Below, piece by piece: positions 23,346-32,681 of a stretch of DNA of 64,000 nucleotides. The number at the start of each line of letters is the position of its first letter. The stretch's first letter is position 1. The stretch lies in assembly GCA_902802305.1 (NCBI GenBank), contig CADCLG010000012.1:1-64000 (forward strand). Reading direction: 5' to 3'. Source of the stretch: an uncultured Spirochaetaceae bacterium (GTDB lineage Bacteria; Spirochaetota; Spirochaetia; Treponematales; Treponemataceae). Position numbers and translations under genes: made by a program. The notes beneath the pieces are model-generated. The model was not told the origin of the DNA. It worked only from the letters and a program-made list of their open reading frames with translations, and searched no databases.

Positions 23346-24428
23346 ATGGATTTGATAAAGAAACTTGACGAATGTGAAAAACGCTTTGCTCTTGTAAGCG
23401 AAATGGTAATGGACCCAAACCTGGTCAAAGATGCAAAAAAATACAAGGACACAATGCGTGAACACGGTTATTTGAGTGAAGTTTGCGCGCTTTATGATGA
23501 ATACAAAAAGGTTCTTACAGGCATTCAAGATGCAAAAGAAATGATTACCAACGAAGATGATGCCGAAATGCGCGAAATGGCCCGCGAAGAATTAAAGGAA
23601 CTTGAAGAAAGACAGCCAAAGCTTGAAGAAGATATTAAATTAAAATTAGTTCCGCCTGATCCACTTGATGAAAAGAACATCATTCTTGAAATCCGTTCTG
23701 CTGCCGGTGGTGATGAAGCTTCACTTTTTGTACGTGACCTTTGGGAAATGTACTGTCATCTTGCTGACCGCAAAGGCTGGAAAACAGAAACGATGGAAGC
23801 CCAGGAAACTGAGGTTGGCGGTTTTAACAAGATTGTTACTTCAATCAGTGGAAAGTTTGTTTATGGAACCTTGCGTTGGGAATCTGGTGTTCATCGTGTT
23901 CAGCGAGTACCGGAGACAGAAAGCCAGGGAAGATTGCAGACTTCTACAGCGACAGTTGCCGTTCTTCCAGAAGCCGAAGAAACTGAAATTGAAATTAAAG
24001 ACAGTGATGTTCGTGTTGATGTTATGCGCGCCGGTGGTCCAGGTGGACAGTGTGTTAATACTACCGACTCAGCAGTTCGCTTGACTCATATTCCAACTGG
24101 AATTGTAGTTATTCAGCAGGATGAAAAATCTCAGATTAAGAATAAGGCAAAGGCTTTCCGAGTTTTGCGTGCCCGTCTTTTTGATTTGGAAGAAAGCAAA
24201 AAACAGGCAGAAAGAGCCGCAGCCCGTTCAAGTATGGTTGGTTCCGGTGCCCGTTCTGAAAAAATCCGTACTTACAACTTCCCTCAGGACCGCGTAACAG
24301 ATCACCGAATCAATCTTTCGCTCCACAATCTTCCTGGCTTTATGATGGGAAATATGGACGAGATGCTCGATGCTTTAAACGTTTACGCTAAGGAAGAACA
24401 GCTCAAGGCTGATATTTCTGAATTATAA
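23346..24428 (+). CDS. prfA: Peptide chain release factor 1
   Basis: 360 residues, normal length. Terminates translation at UAA and UAG. The stop-reading motif PxT appears as [14 protein letters not shown], distinguishing it from RF2 (SPF). The peptidyl-tRNA hydrolysis motif GGQ is in [19 protein letters not shown], and the Gln is the residue methylated by PrmC, encoded by the next gene 24 bases downstream. The pairing prfA-prmC is common. The upstream promoter suggests a leaderless mRNA. Confidence 0.97.
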   Translation: MDLIKKLDECEKRFALVSEMVMDPNLVKDAKKYKDTMREHGYLSEVCALYDEYKKVLTGIQDAKEMITNEDDAEMREMAREELKELEERQPKLEEDIKLKLVPPDPLDEKNIILEIRSAAGGDEASLFVRDLWEMYCHLADRKGWKTETMEAQETEVGGFNKIVTSISGKFVYGTLRWESGVHRVQRVPETESQGRLQTSTATVAVLPEAEETEIEIKDSDVRVDVMRAGGPGGQCVNTTDSAVRLTHIPTGIVVIQQDEKSQIKNKAKAFRVLRARLFDLEESKKQAERAAARSSMVGSGARSEKIRTYNFPQDRVTDHRINLSLHNLPGFMMGNMDEMLDALNVYAKEEQLKADISEL

Positions 24429-24452
24429 TTGAACATCAGTTAGTATAATTCT

Positions 24453-25391
24453 ATGACGATTTTTCAGGCAAAGTCACAGTTTGCTAAAGACTTATCCCAC
24501 TTCTCGCCTAGTCCTCAGCTTGATGTTGAAGTGATTTTTTCTCATTTTTTGCAGATGGATAAAACTGCACTTTTGCTAAACCGTGACAAAGCCCTGACAG
24601 ACGACCAGTTTTCTGAACTGCAAGCTGCAATTGAAAAAAGAAAGACCGGCCTCCCTGTTGCCTACATTACAGGTCACCGTGAGTTTTTTGGTTACGATTT
24701 TTTGGTGAACCCGTCCGTTTTAATTCCTAAGCCTGATACTGAGATTCTTGTAGAAAAGGCAATCAAAATCATAAAAGAAAAATACCAGGCCGAAAAATCA
24801 GATATTGAAGGGGTGAATGACCGAATCCTTACTGTCTGCGATATGTGTACCGGAAGTGGCTGCATTGGCATTTCCGTGCTTAAGTCGCTTTCAGAGGACG
24901 GTGTTATTCCTCCTGACAGGCTTCCAAAGTTTACCCTTGCTGATATAAGTGCAAAGGCTCTGGAAACCGCCCGGCTAAATGCAGAACACATTTTATCAAA
25001 AGCCGAACGCGAAAGAATCCGTTTTATTCAATCAAATCTTTTTGAACAACTTCCAATGCAGTTTGACATCATCCTTACAAATCCGCCTTATATTCCTCAC
25101 AAAATGGTTGATGAACTTTTGCAGGACGGACGGAATGAACCAAGGCTTGCATTGGATGGTGATATTTCGCCGGATTCAGGAAACAGCAGCCAGACTGATG
25201 ACGGACTTGAAATCATCAGAAATCTTATTCCTCAAATGCAGGAACATCTTTCTCCTAACGGCTATTTTTTAATGGAAGCCGGCGAATACAATGCAAAAGC
25301 CGCCGAGCGCCTTGCCCAACGCTTTGCTTTTAAAACAAGTATAATCAAGGATTTGGAAGGGCAAGACCGAGTCGTTTCTGGACATAACTAA
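24453..25391 (+). CDS. prmC: Release factor glutamine methyltransferase
   Basis: 312 residues. Transfers a methyl group from SAM to the Gln of GGQ in RF1/RF2. An N-terminal helical domain is followed by a Rossmann methyltransferase: CDMCTGSGCIGISV (SAM site) and the catalytic ILTNPPYIP motif. The segment EPRLALDGDISPDSGNSSQTDDGLEIIR contains an extra Ser/Gln-rich insertion of about ten residues relative to the usual ALDGGxDGL. The 3' end runs into the remnant of a sugar isomerase gene on the other strand. Confidence 0.95.
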   Translation: MTIFQAKSQFAKDLSHFSPSPQLDVEVIFSHFLQMDKTALLLNRDKALTDDQFSELQAAIEKRKTGLPVAYITGHREFFGYDFLVNPSVLIPKPDTEILVEKAIKIIKEKYQAEKSDIEGVNDRILTVCDMCTGSGCIGISVLKSLSEDGVIPPDRLPKFTLADISAKALETARLNAEHILSKAERERIRFIQSNLFEQLPMQFDIILTNPPYIPHKMVDELLQDGRNEPRLALDGDISPDSGNSSQTDDGLEIIRNLIPQMQEHLSPNGYFLMEAGEYNAKAAERLAQRFAFKTSIIKDLEGQDRVVSGHN

Positions 25392-25821
25392 GGCTTTCCA
25401 GATATTCCTCATCGCTGAAAAAGTACCTGTTCGGAGAAGTAATCATATCCACTGCCATATCCCAGGTTTCTTTGCTGAAGTTCTATCTGTAGCCTCCATC
25501 CCAGCGAGGTCCATGAGGAGTACCTACAACATTTACGCAGCATTTTGCTCCGATTTTGTCTGCCATTTTAAGCTGATTTACCGCGTAATCAATCCATTTA
25601 GTACGCTCATTCAAATCTGAGGCAAGCGTATTTCGCCAAACGCCAACTTCTGCAATCACAAGCTTATATTTATCTGCCGCCGCCTTATAAGAAGCGACAA
25701 CTTCTTCGCCAGCTGTATAATCAACAGGAAAAACTACTGCCCTTGCTCCTAACTTTGCCATGCGGGCTGCCCACTCTTCTGCTGATGAATGTTTTAATGA
25801 AGATGAAAGTCCTAAAATCAT
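25392..25821 (-). pseudogene. Sugar phosphate isomerase/epimerase remnant
   Basis: The first 112 residues (25483-25821) are the N-terminal third of an AP-endonuclease-2-like TIM barrel: MILGLSSSLKHSSAEEWAAR, IAEVGVWRN, ADKIGAKCCVNVVGTPHGPR. An in-frame TAG at 25483-25485 (probably from GAG) follows WDGGYR. Reading through it, the frame continues NFSKETWDMAVDMI and then, after an apparent internal deletion, TSPNRYFFSDEEYLESL, which resembles a more distal part of the family. It ends at the prmC stop. Intact members have about 280 residues. Dead gene. Confidence 0.8.
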
Positions 25822-25876
25822 TTTTATTCTCCTAAAGTCTCACGCCCTTGCTGAGCTGCGCATCTGTATCAATCAG

Positions 25877-26764
25877 TTAAAAATCTCTTTTATGAATAAC
25901 AGACGAATCCATATCACGCAAGGTAGCTACACCCGTCCTAGACATAATTCCCGCAAGTTCAGCGTTCATCTCGTTAATTCGCTCACTCACCTTATCGCTT
26001 CCTTCTTTTAAGAGCGGCATAAGATGACGACCAACACTCACCGCAGTCGCCCCAAGAGCCAGAGCCTTATACACATCCATTCCGCTCGCAAAACCGCAGT
26101 CTACAAAAACCGGAATCTCATTACTTACGGCTGATAAAATGTCCGGGAGTACTAAAAGCGGAGGAAGCGAATAATCCACCATACCGTGATGATGAGAAAT
26201 TTGAATACCGGCAACTCCCGCTTTAAGGCATTTTACTGCATCCTTTACACTCGTTACCCCCTTAACAATAAAAGGCAGGGTCGTAGCCTGAACAAATTCT
26301 GCAATTTCTTCCGTAGATTTTGCCTTCATCGGAAGTCCGAGAACTTCATCATAACCACCCCGCCCGTTAAAAGCATGGTCAATATCCATTCCCACGGCAA
26401 AACATCCGCATTTTTCTGCATGTTCAATTTTATGGAAAATCACCTCATTATTCTCATGAGGCTTGATGATTTTTACAGTTCTCGCCCCAGTTGCAACAAT
26501 CTCTTCCAGTTCTGAATCTTCCCCCATTCCAACCCAATGAACAGCCCCAGACTTTTTTGCTGCCTCAGCATAAATTGTCATTCCCTTTGGAGCAGTATTT
26601 CCAAGATGTGAAAGAGCAGCTGTCATAATCGGCGTATCAAAAGTTTCTCCGTAAAGCTCCATTTTTGTTGATGGAATTACGGAATCAATATAACGGGTTT
26701 CAATCAAAAGCGAATCAAAATAATCACGCGTAATTTTATCTGAATTATTAGTATAATCGGACAT
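25877..26764 (-). CDS. FMN-dependent alpha-hydroxy-acid oxidising protein
   Basis: 295 residues. Resembles the LldD/glycolate oxidase family: the N-terminal PIMTAALSHLGNTAPKG (usual PxxxAPxxxxxL-like FMN loop), FIVKGVTSVKDAVKCLKAGVAGIQISHHHG (catalytic Lys region and the SxHGG-like loop, here SHHHG), and VDCGFASGMDVYKALALGATAVSVGR (phosphate-binding FMN site). It is about 60 residues shorter than typical lactate oxidases, mostly at the N-terminus. Substrate unknown; a 2-hydroxy acid is expected. GGAGGAG precedes the ATG. Lies 55 bases upstream of the decayed isomerase gene. Confidence 0.85.
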   Translation of the reverse strand: MSDYTNNSDKITRDYFDSLLIETRYIDSVIPSTKMELYGETFDTPIMTAALSHLGNTAPKGMTIYAEAAKKSGAVHWVGMGEDSELEEIVATGARTVKIIKPHENNEVIFHKIEHAEKCGCFAVGMDIDHAFNGRGGYDEVLGLPMKAKSTEEIAEFVQATTLPFIVKGVTSVKDAVKCLKAGVAGIQISHHHGMVDYSLPPLLVLPDILSAVSNEIPVFVDCGFASGMDVYKALALGATAVSVGRHLMPLLKEGSDKVSERINEMNAELAGIMSRTGVATLRDMDSSVIHKRDF

Positions 26765-26938
26765 TTTTCTCCTCCTGCCAAACTATCAGCTAATTTTAAT
26801 TGTAACTCCAATTTCCAGAAATATATGAAAAAATACAATCATTAATTGTACGTAACCATTTTTTATTTAATCTTTTTTATTTAAAACTTTCTTTTACACA
26901 ACTTTCATATTATACTGAGAGGACAGGGCTTTTTTTAT

Positions 26939-28804
26939 ATGTTATTCGGGCATAAAATATTAGTTTTTTGTACCACCAAAATTTATGAAGACCGCTTTTG
27001 TGATTTTATTTCTACTCTTAATGAGGAGTTAATCAATTATAACTGGCGGATTATGGTTTTCTGTACAGAATCTGATCTGGCCAAGGATAACAAAAACAAC
27101 AAGGGCGAAAAAAATATTTTTGAACTGATTAATTTCAAAATTGCCGATGCCCTGTTGATAGAAGAAGATAAAATTCATGCTGCTGATGTAAAAGAAAAGC
27201 TCATAGAAAAAGCCCAGAAGAATAATATTCCTGTAATTTCGATTGAAGGTCAGAATAAAAACTGTTTTAACATAAGTTTTGATCAAACAAAGGGATTTGA
27301 ACGGGTATGCCGGCACATAATTGAACAGCACCACATAAGGGATTTGCATTTCATTGCTGGACCAAAGGATTCCGAAGTTTCAAATGAGCGTCTAAACGTC
27401 TTTAAGAGCGTCCTGGCAGAAAATAACATTGCTTTTAATCAGTCCATGCTCAGTTACGGTGATTTTTGGGACATGCCGACACAAAATGCCATAAAAAAGC
27501 TTGTTGATGAAAACCGTGTTCCCCGGGCAATTATCTGCGCAAATGACACCATGGCCATTGCAGCTACAGCAGCCTTAAAGCAATACGGATATTACTGTCC
27601 CGAAGATGTCTTTGTCACCGGTTTTGACGGAATCAATTCTATTTTCTTTGCAACCCCAAAAATCACCTCAGTAATTTGTGATTTAAAAAGCATGGGAAGA
27701 CAAACCGCAGCCTTAATACGCAAAATAACAGAAGAAAAATATTCACCTTATAATATAAAAATTCAGCCGACTCTGTATGTTTCAGAATCCTGTGGCTGCA
27801 CTGCAAAACGTCCGTCAAATACAATCGACTTTTTTACAAAAATCACCCAGAATTTCGCCCAATTCCGAGCAGAAAATACCTCACTGAATAATCTTGCTGT
27901 TGTAATTCATGATTGTAAATGTATAAATGAAGTAATTGCCCGACTCAAACACAAGCTTTTATATAACATGACTTTTATGGTAAAGGCAGAATGTATCGAC
28001 TCAAGTCTTGAACCAAGTAGATCTCATACCCGTTCTGCATACGGTAACCGAATGTTTATTCTTGCTGATTCCGATTCTCCTTATGAACCGACAGAAAGAT
28101 TTATCCACACAAAAGAACTTATACCTCGAATGAAGGAAATTCTTGACGAGCATACCCACCCACTTATATTTGCTCCTGTCAATAATACAGATTTACCCTT
28201 GGGATATGTCTGTTTTGCCTTCAATAATTATGACCAGCTGAATTACACAAAGGTTTCTCAGATTGCATCCTGGCTTGGAAATGCAATTTCGGGTTATCGC
28301 AACGCTCAGTACCTGCTTTACTTACAATCAAAACTCGAAGAAAGCTACCGTTATGATTTGCTCACAGGACTTTACAACCGCAACGGCTTTATCCGCATTT
28401 ACAATCAGTATTATGAAGATGACAGAATTCAGATGCTTACAATGGCCATGTGTGATTTGGATAATTTAAAATACATCAATGATAATTTCAGCCATTTTGA
28501 AGGTGACAATGCAATCTATATTGTAGGAAAAGCTCTTTCTGCCGCAGTAGAAGACGGAACCTACTGCCGTTATGGTGGAGATGAAATTCTGGGACTTTAT
28601 AAGGGCGAAATTCCTGCAGAAGTGATTAAAAGTAAATTTCAGAATTACCTTGATGACTACAATAATAAATCCCAAAAGCCTTATAAAGTGAGCGCAAGCA
28701 TTGGAGTTTATTCCGCTTCCAAAATTTCATTTGAAAACCTCTTTGCAAAAGCCGACAGCCTCATGTACCAAGAAAAACTTGCAAAAAAGGGCTCTTTCAG
28801 ATGA
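26939..28804 (+). CDS. LacI-type sensor domain fused to GGDEF
   Basis: 621 residues, no signal peptide or membrane helix. Residues about 1-290 match the periplasmic-binding-like effector domain of LacI regulators (IPVISIEGQ, ICANDTMAIAATAALKQYG, VFVTGFDGI, PKITSVICDLKSMGRQTAALI), but the LacI helix-turn-helix is absent. A linker of about 160 residues with a GAF-like end follows (QLNYTKVSQIASWLGNAISGYRNAQYLLYLQ). The C-terminal GGDEF domain (about 455-620) has YDLLTGLYNRNGF and RYGGDEILGLY. The catalytic loop is GGDEI rather than GGDEF and no RxxD I-site is visible. Predicted cytosolic sugar- or metabolite-responsive diguanylate cyclase. Confidence 0.88.
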   Translation: MLFGHKILVFCTTKIYEDRFCDFISTLNEELINYNWRIMVFCTESDLAKDNKNNKGEKNIFELINFKIADALLIEEDKIHAADVKEKLIEKAQKNNIPVISIEGQNKNCFNISFDQTKGFERVCRHIIEQHHIRDLHFIAGPKDSEVSNERLNVFKSVLAENNIAFNQSMLSYGDFWDMPTQNAIKKLVDENRVPRAIICANDTMAIAATAALKQYGYYCPEDVFVTGFDGINSIFFATPKITSVICDLKSMGRQTAALIRKITEEKYSPYNIKIQPTLYVSESCGCTAKRPSNTIDFFTKITQNFAQFRAENTSLNNLAVVIHDCKCINEVIARLKHKLLYNMTFMVKAECIDSSLEPSRSHTRSAYGNRMFILADSDSPYEPTERFIHTKELIPRMKEILDEHTHPLIFAPVNNTDLPLGYVCFAFNNYDQLNYTKVSQIASWLGNAISGYRNAQYLLYLQSKLEESYRYDLLTGLYNRNGFIRIYNQYYEDDRIQMLTMAMCDLDNLKYINDNFSHFEGDNAIYIVGKALSAAVEDGTYCRYGGDEILGLYKGEIPAEVIKSKFQNYLDDYNNKSQKPYKVSASIGVYSASKISFENLFAKADSLMYQEKLAKKGSFR

Positions 28805-28838
28805 TAAAAAATAGGAATTGTGTTAAAATAATTTAAGT

Positions 28839-29294
28839 ATGAGAAAAATATTTATCGCTTCATTATTAGCTATATCTGCGCTTTTAATTATTTCCTGTGC
28901 AAGTACCGACAATACAAAAGAAAAACAAACACCCCAGACACAGGAACCTGTTGAAAGCAAAGAGGAAAAGCCTGTAATTCCACGTTTTGATGATTGGGAA
29001 TACAGAGGATTTGGAAAAGATCTCCCAGATTGGGCAGAAGCAGCCGTTGATTTAGATTATCAAACCTTGCAAAAAGCTTTCCCTGGTAAAGACCTTCTTA
29101 TAATCCAGGGATTTGGTTCAAACCCGGATATGTGCGAAAGTGATTCCTATCAAAAAGCACCCTACCCAGAAGAAGCAGAGTTTTTAGACGCCCTTTGGGT
29201 CCGCATAAATGCTGAATACGAGCAAATGGATAAACCATACATTTCTATCAGATTATTCAGTAAATTAACAGAGCAAACAAACTTAGGAGAATAA
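28839..29294 (+). CDS. Small hypothetical lipoprotein
   Basis: 151 residues. Signal MRKIFIASLLAISALLIISC with Cys at residue 20, then a charged linker (TDNTKEKQTPQTQEPVESK) and a compact domain with DWEYRGFGKDLPDWAEAAVD. This kind of domain occurs in treponemal lipoproteins of unknown role. The ATG lacks a clear ribosome site; a TAAAAT lies 9 bases upstream. The galE start codon follows 1 base after its stop, so the two are probably co-transcribed. Confidence 0.75.
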   Translation: MRKIFIASLLAISALLIISCASTDNTKEKQTPQTQEPVESKEEKPVIPRFDDWEYRGFGKDLPDWAEAAVDLDYQTLQKAFPGKDLLIIQGFGSNPDMCESDSYQKAPYPEEAEFLDALWVRINAEYEQMDKPYISIRLFSKLTEQTNLGE

Positions 29295-29295
29295 A

Positions 29296-30255
29296 ATGAA
29301 AGTATTAGTTATTGGTGGCGCCGGATATATCGGAAGCCACGTTGTAAAAGAAATGATGAAGGCCGGACATGAAGTTACGGTTTTTGATAATTTAAGCAGC
29401 GGATTAAGATGTAATCTTTTCCCTCAGAATGATTTTATTTATGGAAACATCCTCATCCCAGCAGATTTGGAGGAGGCTTTTTCCCGCGGTTTTGATGCTT
29501 TTGTTCATCTTGCAGCTTTCAAGGCAGCAGGAGAATCCATGGTAAAACCAGAAAAATATTCTGTAAACAACATCACCGGAACATTAAATATCATGAATGC
29601 CGCAGTTAAATACAACTGCCTTAAAATGATTTTCAGTTCTTCTGCCGCAACCTTTGGAGAACCACAATATCTTCCAATGGACGAAAATCATCCTCAAAAA
29701 CCAATTAATTATTACGGCTTTACAAAACTTAAGATTGAAGAGTTCATGGACTGGTATGATCAGCTTAAAAACATGAAGTTTGCCGCATTACGCTATTTCA
29801 ATGCAGCAGGTTATGATCCTGACGGCGAAATCCGTGGACTTGAACAAAAGCCAGAAAATCTTCTTCCACGAATTATGGAAGCCGCCCTTGGACAGCGTGA
29901 ATTAAAAGTTTTTGGAACAGATTATGATACCCGCGACGGAACCTGTATCCGCGATTATGTTCACGTAACGGATTTGGCACGCGCTCACGTAATGGCCCTA
30001 GATTATATTTCAAAAAATAATAAGAGCATTAAATTAAATCTTGGAACAGAAAAGGGAACCACCGTAAAAGAACTTATAGATGCAGCCCGCAAAATTACAG
30101 GAAAAGCAATTCCTGCAGAAGACGCACCACGTCGACCGGGAGATCCTGCAAGCTTATACACAACCTCTAAACTTGCAAAAGAGCTTTTAGGCTGGGAACC
30201 AAAATATTCTGACGTAGACACCCTTGTAAAAACAACCTGGGAAGTTTACAAATAA
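29296..30255 (+). CDS. galE: UDP-glucose 4-epimerase
   Basis: 319 residues, extended short-chain dehydrogenase. Interconverts UDP-glucose and UDP-galactose in the cytosol, feeding galactose use and surface glycan synthesis. The NAD site GGAGYIGSH opens the protein. The catalytic residues appear as FSSSAATFG and YYGFTK (YxxxK), and ALRYFNAAGYDPDGEIRG and RDYVHVTDLARAH are typical of GalE. TTAGGAGAATAAA before the ATG gives a good ribosome site. A short GCCGGA/TCCGGC hairpin (30263-30286) follows the stop. Confidence 0.95.
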   Translation: MKVLVIGGAGYIGSHVVKEMMKAGHEVTVFDNLSSGLRCNLFPQNDFIYGNILIPADLEEAFSRGFDAFVHLAAFKAAGESMVKPEKYSVNNITGTLNIMNAAVKYNCLKMIFSSSAATFGEPQYLPMDENHPQKPINYYGFTKLKIEEFMDWYDQLKNMKFAALRYFNAAGYDPDGEIRGLEQKPENLLPRIMEAALGQRELKVFGTDYDTRDGTCIRDYVHVTDLARAHVMALDYISKNNKSIKLNLGTEKGTTVKELIDAARKITGKAIPAEDAPRRPGDPASLYTTSKLAKELLGWEPKYSDVDTLVKTTWEVYK

Positions 30256-30315
30256 ACAATTCTGCCGGATTAATTAACTGGTCCGGCAAAGCTCAAAACA
30301 TTAAGGAATTATAAA

Positions 30316-31539
30316 ATGAACAATTCAAATCCTCATAACTTTTTAGTCGAAAATGAACGAAATATGGTTGCATTGGAAAAGCTTTTGACTTCTATTCCTG
30401 CAATTGCCCCTGAAGGTGGTGGAGACGGCGAATACAAAAAATGTGCCGCTTTAGAAAACTGGCTTCGTCAAAATGGATTTACAAATATTGAACGCTACGA
30501 AACCCCAGATTCCAGAGTAAGTGATGGAGTACGCCCTAGCCTTGTAGTTACAATTCCCGGACAAAATGATGATTATAATATCTGGGTTATGGCCCATATT
30601 GATGTCGTTCCAACAGGTGATTTATCTCTCTGGAAATCGGATCCATGGACTGTAGTTGAAAAGGACGGCAAGCTTATTGGCCGCGGAGTTGAAGATAATC
30701 AGCAGGGATTAGTTTCTGCTGCCTTTGCAGGTTTATACTTTATTAAAAATAATATTAAGCCTGCCCATACTGTAAAGCTGCTTTTTGTTGCTGATGAAGA
30801 AAATGGAAGTGAATACGGCATAATCTATCTGATGAAAAACCACAAGCTTTTCAAAAAATCTGATTTGATTCTTATACCGGATGGAGGGGATTCCAAGGGT
30901 GAGACTATAGAAATTGCAGAAAAAAACATTCTCTGGCTGAAAGTACATGTAATTGGAAAACAAACCCATGGTTCCCGCCCAGACAGTGGTGCAAACGCCT
31001 GTCTTGCTGCCTGTGATTTAAGTCTTCGCCTGCACAATCTGGAAAAAACATTCAATAAAACTGATGATTTATTTGAACCAAATTATTCGACTTTCCAGCC
31101 GACCAAACGAGCTAAAAATGTTGACAGCATAAATATTATTCCTGGTGAAGATACTTTTTATATGGACTGCCGCATTCTTCCTTGCTATACACTGGCAGAA
31201 GTTCTTAAAGAAGTTGACTCTCTCTGCAGACAGGTAGAAAAAGAGCATAATGTAAAAATTGAATATGAATGTCCACAGAAATCAGAATCACCGGCAACTC
31301 CAGTTTCTGCCCCTGTAGCACAAAAACTCGCCGCTGCCTTAAAAAAGGTACACGGTATTGAAGCAAAGTTTATTGGAATTGGTGGCGGAACTGTAGGTGC
31401 AGAATTAAGACGTGAAGGTATAGATGCCGTTGTCTGGAGTACCCTTGATGATCAGGCACACCAGCCCAACGAATATTGCCTTGTCGAAAATATAATCAAA
31501 GATGCAGAAACTCTGGCCGGATTCTTTTTAGAATCTTAA
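30316..31539 (+). CDS. M20-family metallopeptidase (dipeptidase/deacylase)
   Basis: 407 residues. Zinc ligands of the ArgE/DapE/CPG2 group are visible: MAHIDVVP (His, Asp), GRGVEDNQQG (bridging Asp), ADEENGSEYG (catalytic Glu and ligand Glu), PDGG, and a late His in DDQAHQPNE. The dimerisation insert carries GKQTHGSRPDSG. It cleaves a peptide or N-acyl bond; DapE-like annotation is common for these proteins but the substrate is not determined by sequence. AAGGAA precedes the ATG. Ends at a strong hairpin shared with the convergent mraY end. Confidence 0.9.
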   Translation: MNNSNPHNFLVENERNMVALEKLLTSIPAIAPEGGGDGEYKKCAALENWLRQNGFTNIERYETPDSRVSDGVRPSLVVTIPGQNDDYNIWVMAHIDVVPTGDLSLWKSDPWTVVEKDGKLIGRGVEDNQQGLVSAAFAGLYFIKNNIKPAHTVKLLFVADEENGSEYGIIYLMKNHKLFKKSDLILIPDGGDSKGETIEIAEKNILWLKVHVIGKQTHGSRPDSGANACLAACDLSLRLHNLEKTFNKTDDLFEPNYSTFQPTKRAKNVDSINIIPGEDTFYMDCRILPCYTLAEVLKEVDSLCRQVEKEHNVKIEYECPQKSESPATPVSAPVAQKLAAALKKVHGIEAKFIGIGGGTVGAELRREGIDAVVWSTLDDQAHQPNEYCLVENIIKDAETLAGFFLES

Positions 31540-31579
31540 GAGAATCTAAAAAGTCGTCGTTTTTGAGTTTTTTTTATTT
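31524..31579 (+). terminator. Terminator of M20 peptidase gene
   Basis: CTTTTTAGA (31524-31532) and TCTAAAAAG (31545-31553) form a 9 bp stem overlapping the stop codon region, followed by a T-rich run. mraY ends just beyond on the other strand. Confidence 0.65.
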
Positions 31580-31580
31580 T

Positions 31581-32657
31581 TTATCGAACCTTAAGGAAGA
31601 TTCCCAGAATTGCACAGGTAATCAAAAGCTGAATAATCATAAACTTCAGCAGTACCTGTGTAGGGGACCATCCGTGATTTTTGCGCATGTGGTCGTGCAA
31701 AGGAAAACGGATATTTTCAAAAATCTTAATCTTGAAAAATCTAAGCAGGAAAACCTTTAACAAGCCCATTCCACCATTTACAAAAATAATAGAAGAAGTT
31801 GCAATAAAAATAAAAGGGTTTCCTGTTGCCATTACGCAAACACCAATAAAATATCCAAGAGCACGGCTTCCTGCATCTCCCATAAGACATTTACTTGGAT
31901 AAGCATTATGCCATAAGTAGCCCATTACAACCCCAGACATTGCAAACAAAAGAATAGCCCAGTTAGCACCACTGCTCAAATGAGGAAGAAGAAGATAAGC
32001 CGCAATATCCTTATGTCCAAGAATAAAATAAAAGAGAATACCAAGGGTAAGAAGGGCAATCAGTACTAAAGAAGAAGACAAGCCGTCTACACCATCAGTA
32101 CAGTTTGTTGTATTTATGGAAGCCCACAAAAGAATTGTACAAATAGCAATATATACAGCCGGATGAACTGCGATTTCATTTGAAATAAAAGGAAGCCAGA
32201 AGCTTACAATTCCCTCTGGAGAATTGGCTTTAAATCCATAGTACAGAATAGTTGCCGTAACCACACTGATTATTAAATCCAGAGCACCTTTTAAATATTC
32301 TCCCCAGCTTGTAACACTGCGGTCATCTAAAAATCCAGTAAGCATTGTACACCAGGTAAGCAGTACAATCAGAGCTCTAGTTATAGACATAGGTGCAATC
32401 AAAAAGGAGATTACAACAAAAATTGTAATAAAAACTATTCCTGCTCCAGTAGGTTTGCCTTTTGCTGCTTCTGCATTTTCTTTTAAGGTAAACTCGCGTC
32501 CACGGTCATGTGGCAAACGGTTATAGAATAAAGGAATTAGTTTATAAGCCAGAAAAAAGCCCAGGTAAAGTGCCAGGGTAATCAATACAGCATAAGAAGA
32601 TAAAAGACGAGCAGGTCCCCAAAACTGCTGCAGATACTGTCCTAAATAATAAAGCAT
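31581..32657 (-). CDS. mraY: Phospho-N-acetylmuramoyl-pentapeptide-transferase
   Basis: 358 residues from the ATG at 32655-32657; a TTG four codons earlier overlaps the GGAG ribosome site and is not the start. Integral inner-membrane enzyme of about ten helices that makes lipid I from UDP-MurNAc-pentapeptide and undecaprenyl phosphate. Signature segments: AKGKPTGAGIVF (usually PTMGG), GFLDDRSV (Asp pair), NTTNCTDGVDGLSSSL (catalytic NxxxxDGxDGL), LMGDAGSRALG and the loop-E-like HDHMRKNHGWSPTQV with its His cluster. The Met-to-Gly-Ala change at PTGAG is slightly unusual. It lies downstream of the PurH-like gene, away from a dcw cluster. Confidence 0.95.
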   Translation of the reverse strand: MLYYLGQYLQQFWGPARLLSSYAVLITLALYLGFFLAYKLIPLFYNRLPHDRGREFTLKENAEAAKGKPTGAGIVFITIFVVISFLIAPMSITRALIVLLTWCTMLTGFLDDRSVTSWGEYLKGALDLIISVVTATILYYGFKANSPEGIVSFWLPFISNEIAVHPAVYIAICTILLWASINTTNCTDGVDGLSSSLVLIALLTLGILFYFILGHKDIAAYLLLPHLSSGANWAILLFAMSGVVMGYLWHNAYPSKCLMGDAGSRALGYFIGVCVMATGNPFIFIATSSIIFVNGGMGLLKVFLLRFFKIKIFENIRFPLHDHMRKNHGWSPTQVLLKFMIIQLLITCAILGIFLKVR

Positions 32658-32681
32658 ATTTTTCTCCAAATAAAATTATAT

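Noticed and set aside
24453..24470. Separate leaderless promoter for prmC (TATAAT at 24444)
   Set aside because: The -10 lies only 3 bases before the ATG, too close for the start codon to be transcribed; co-transcription with prfA is more likely.
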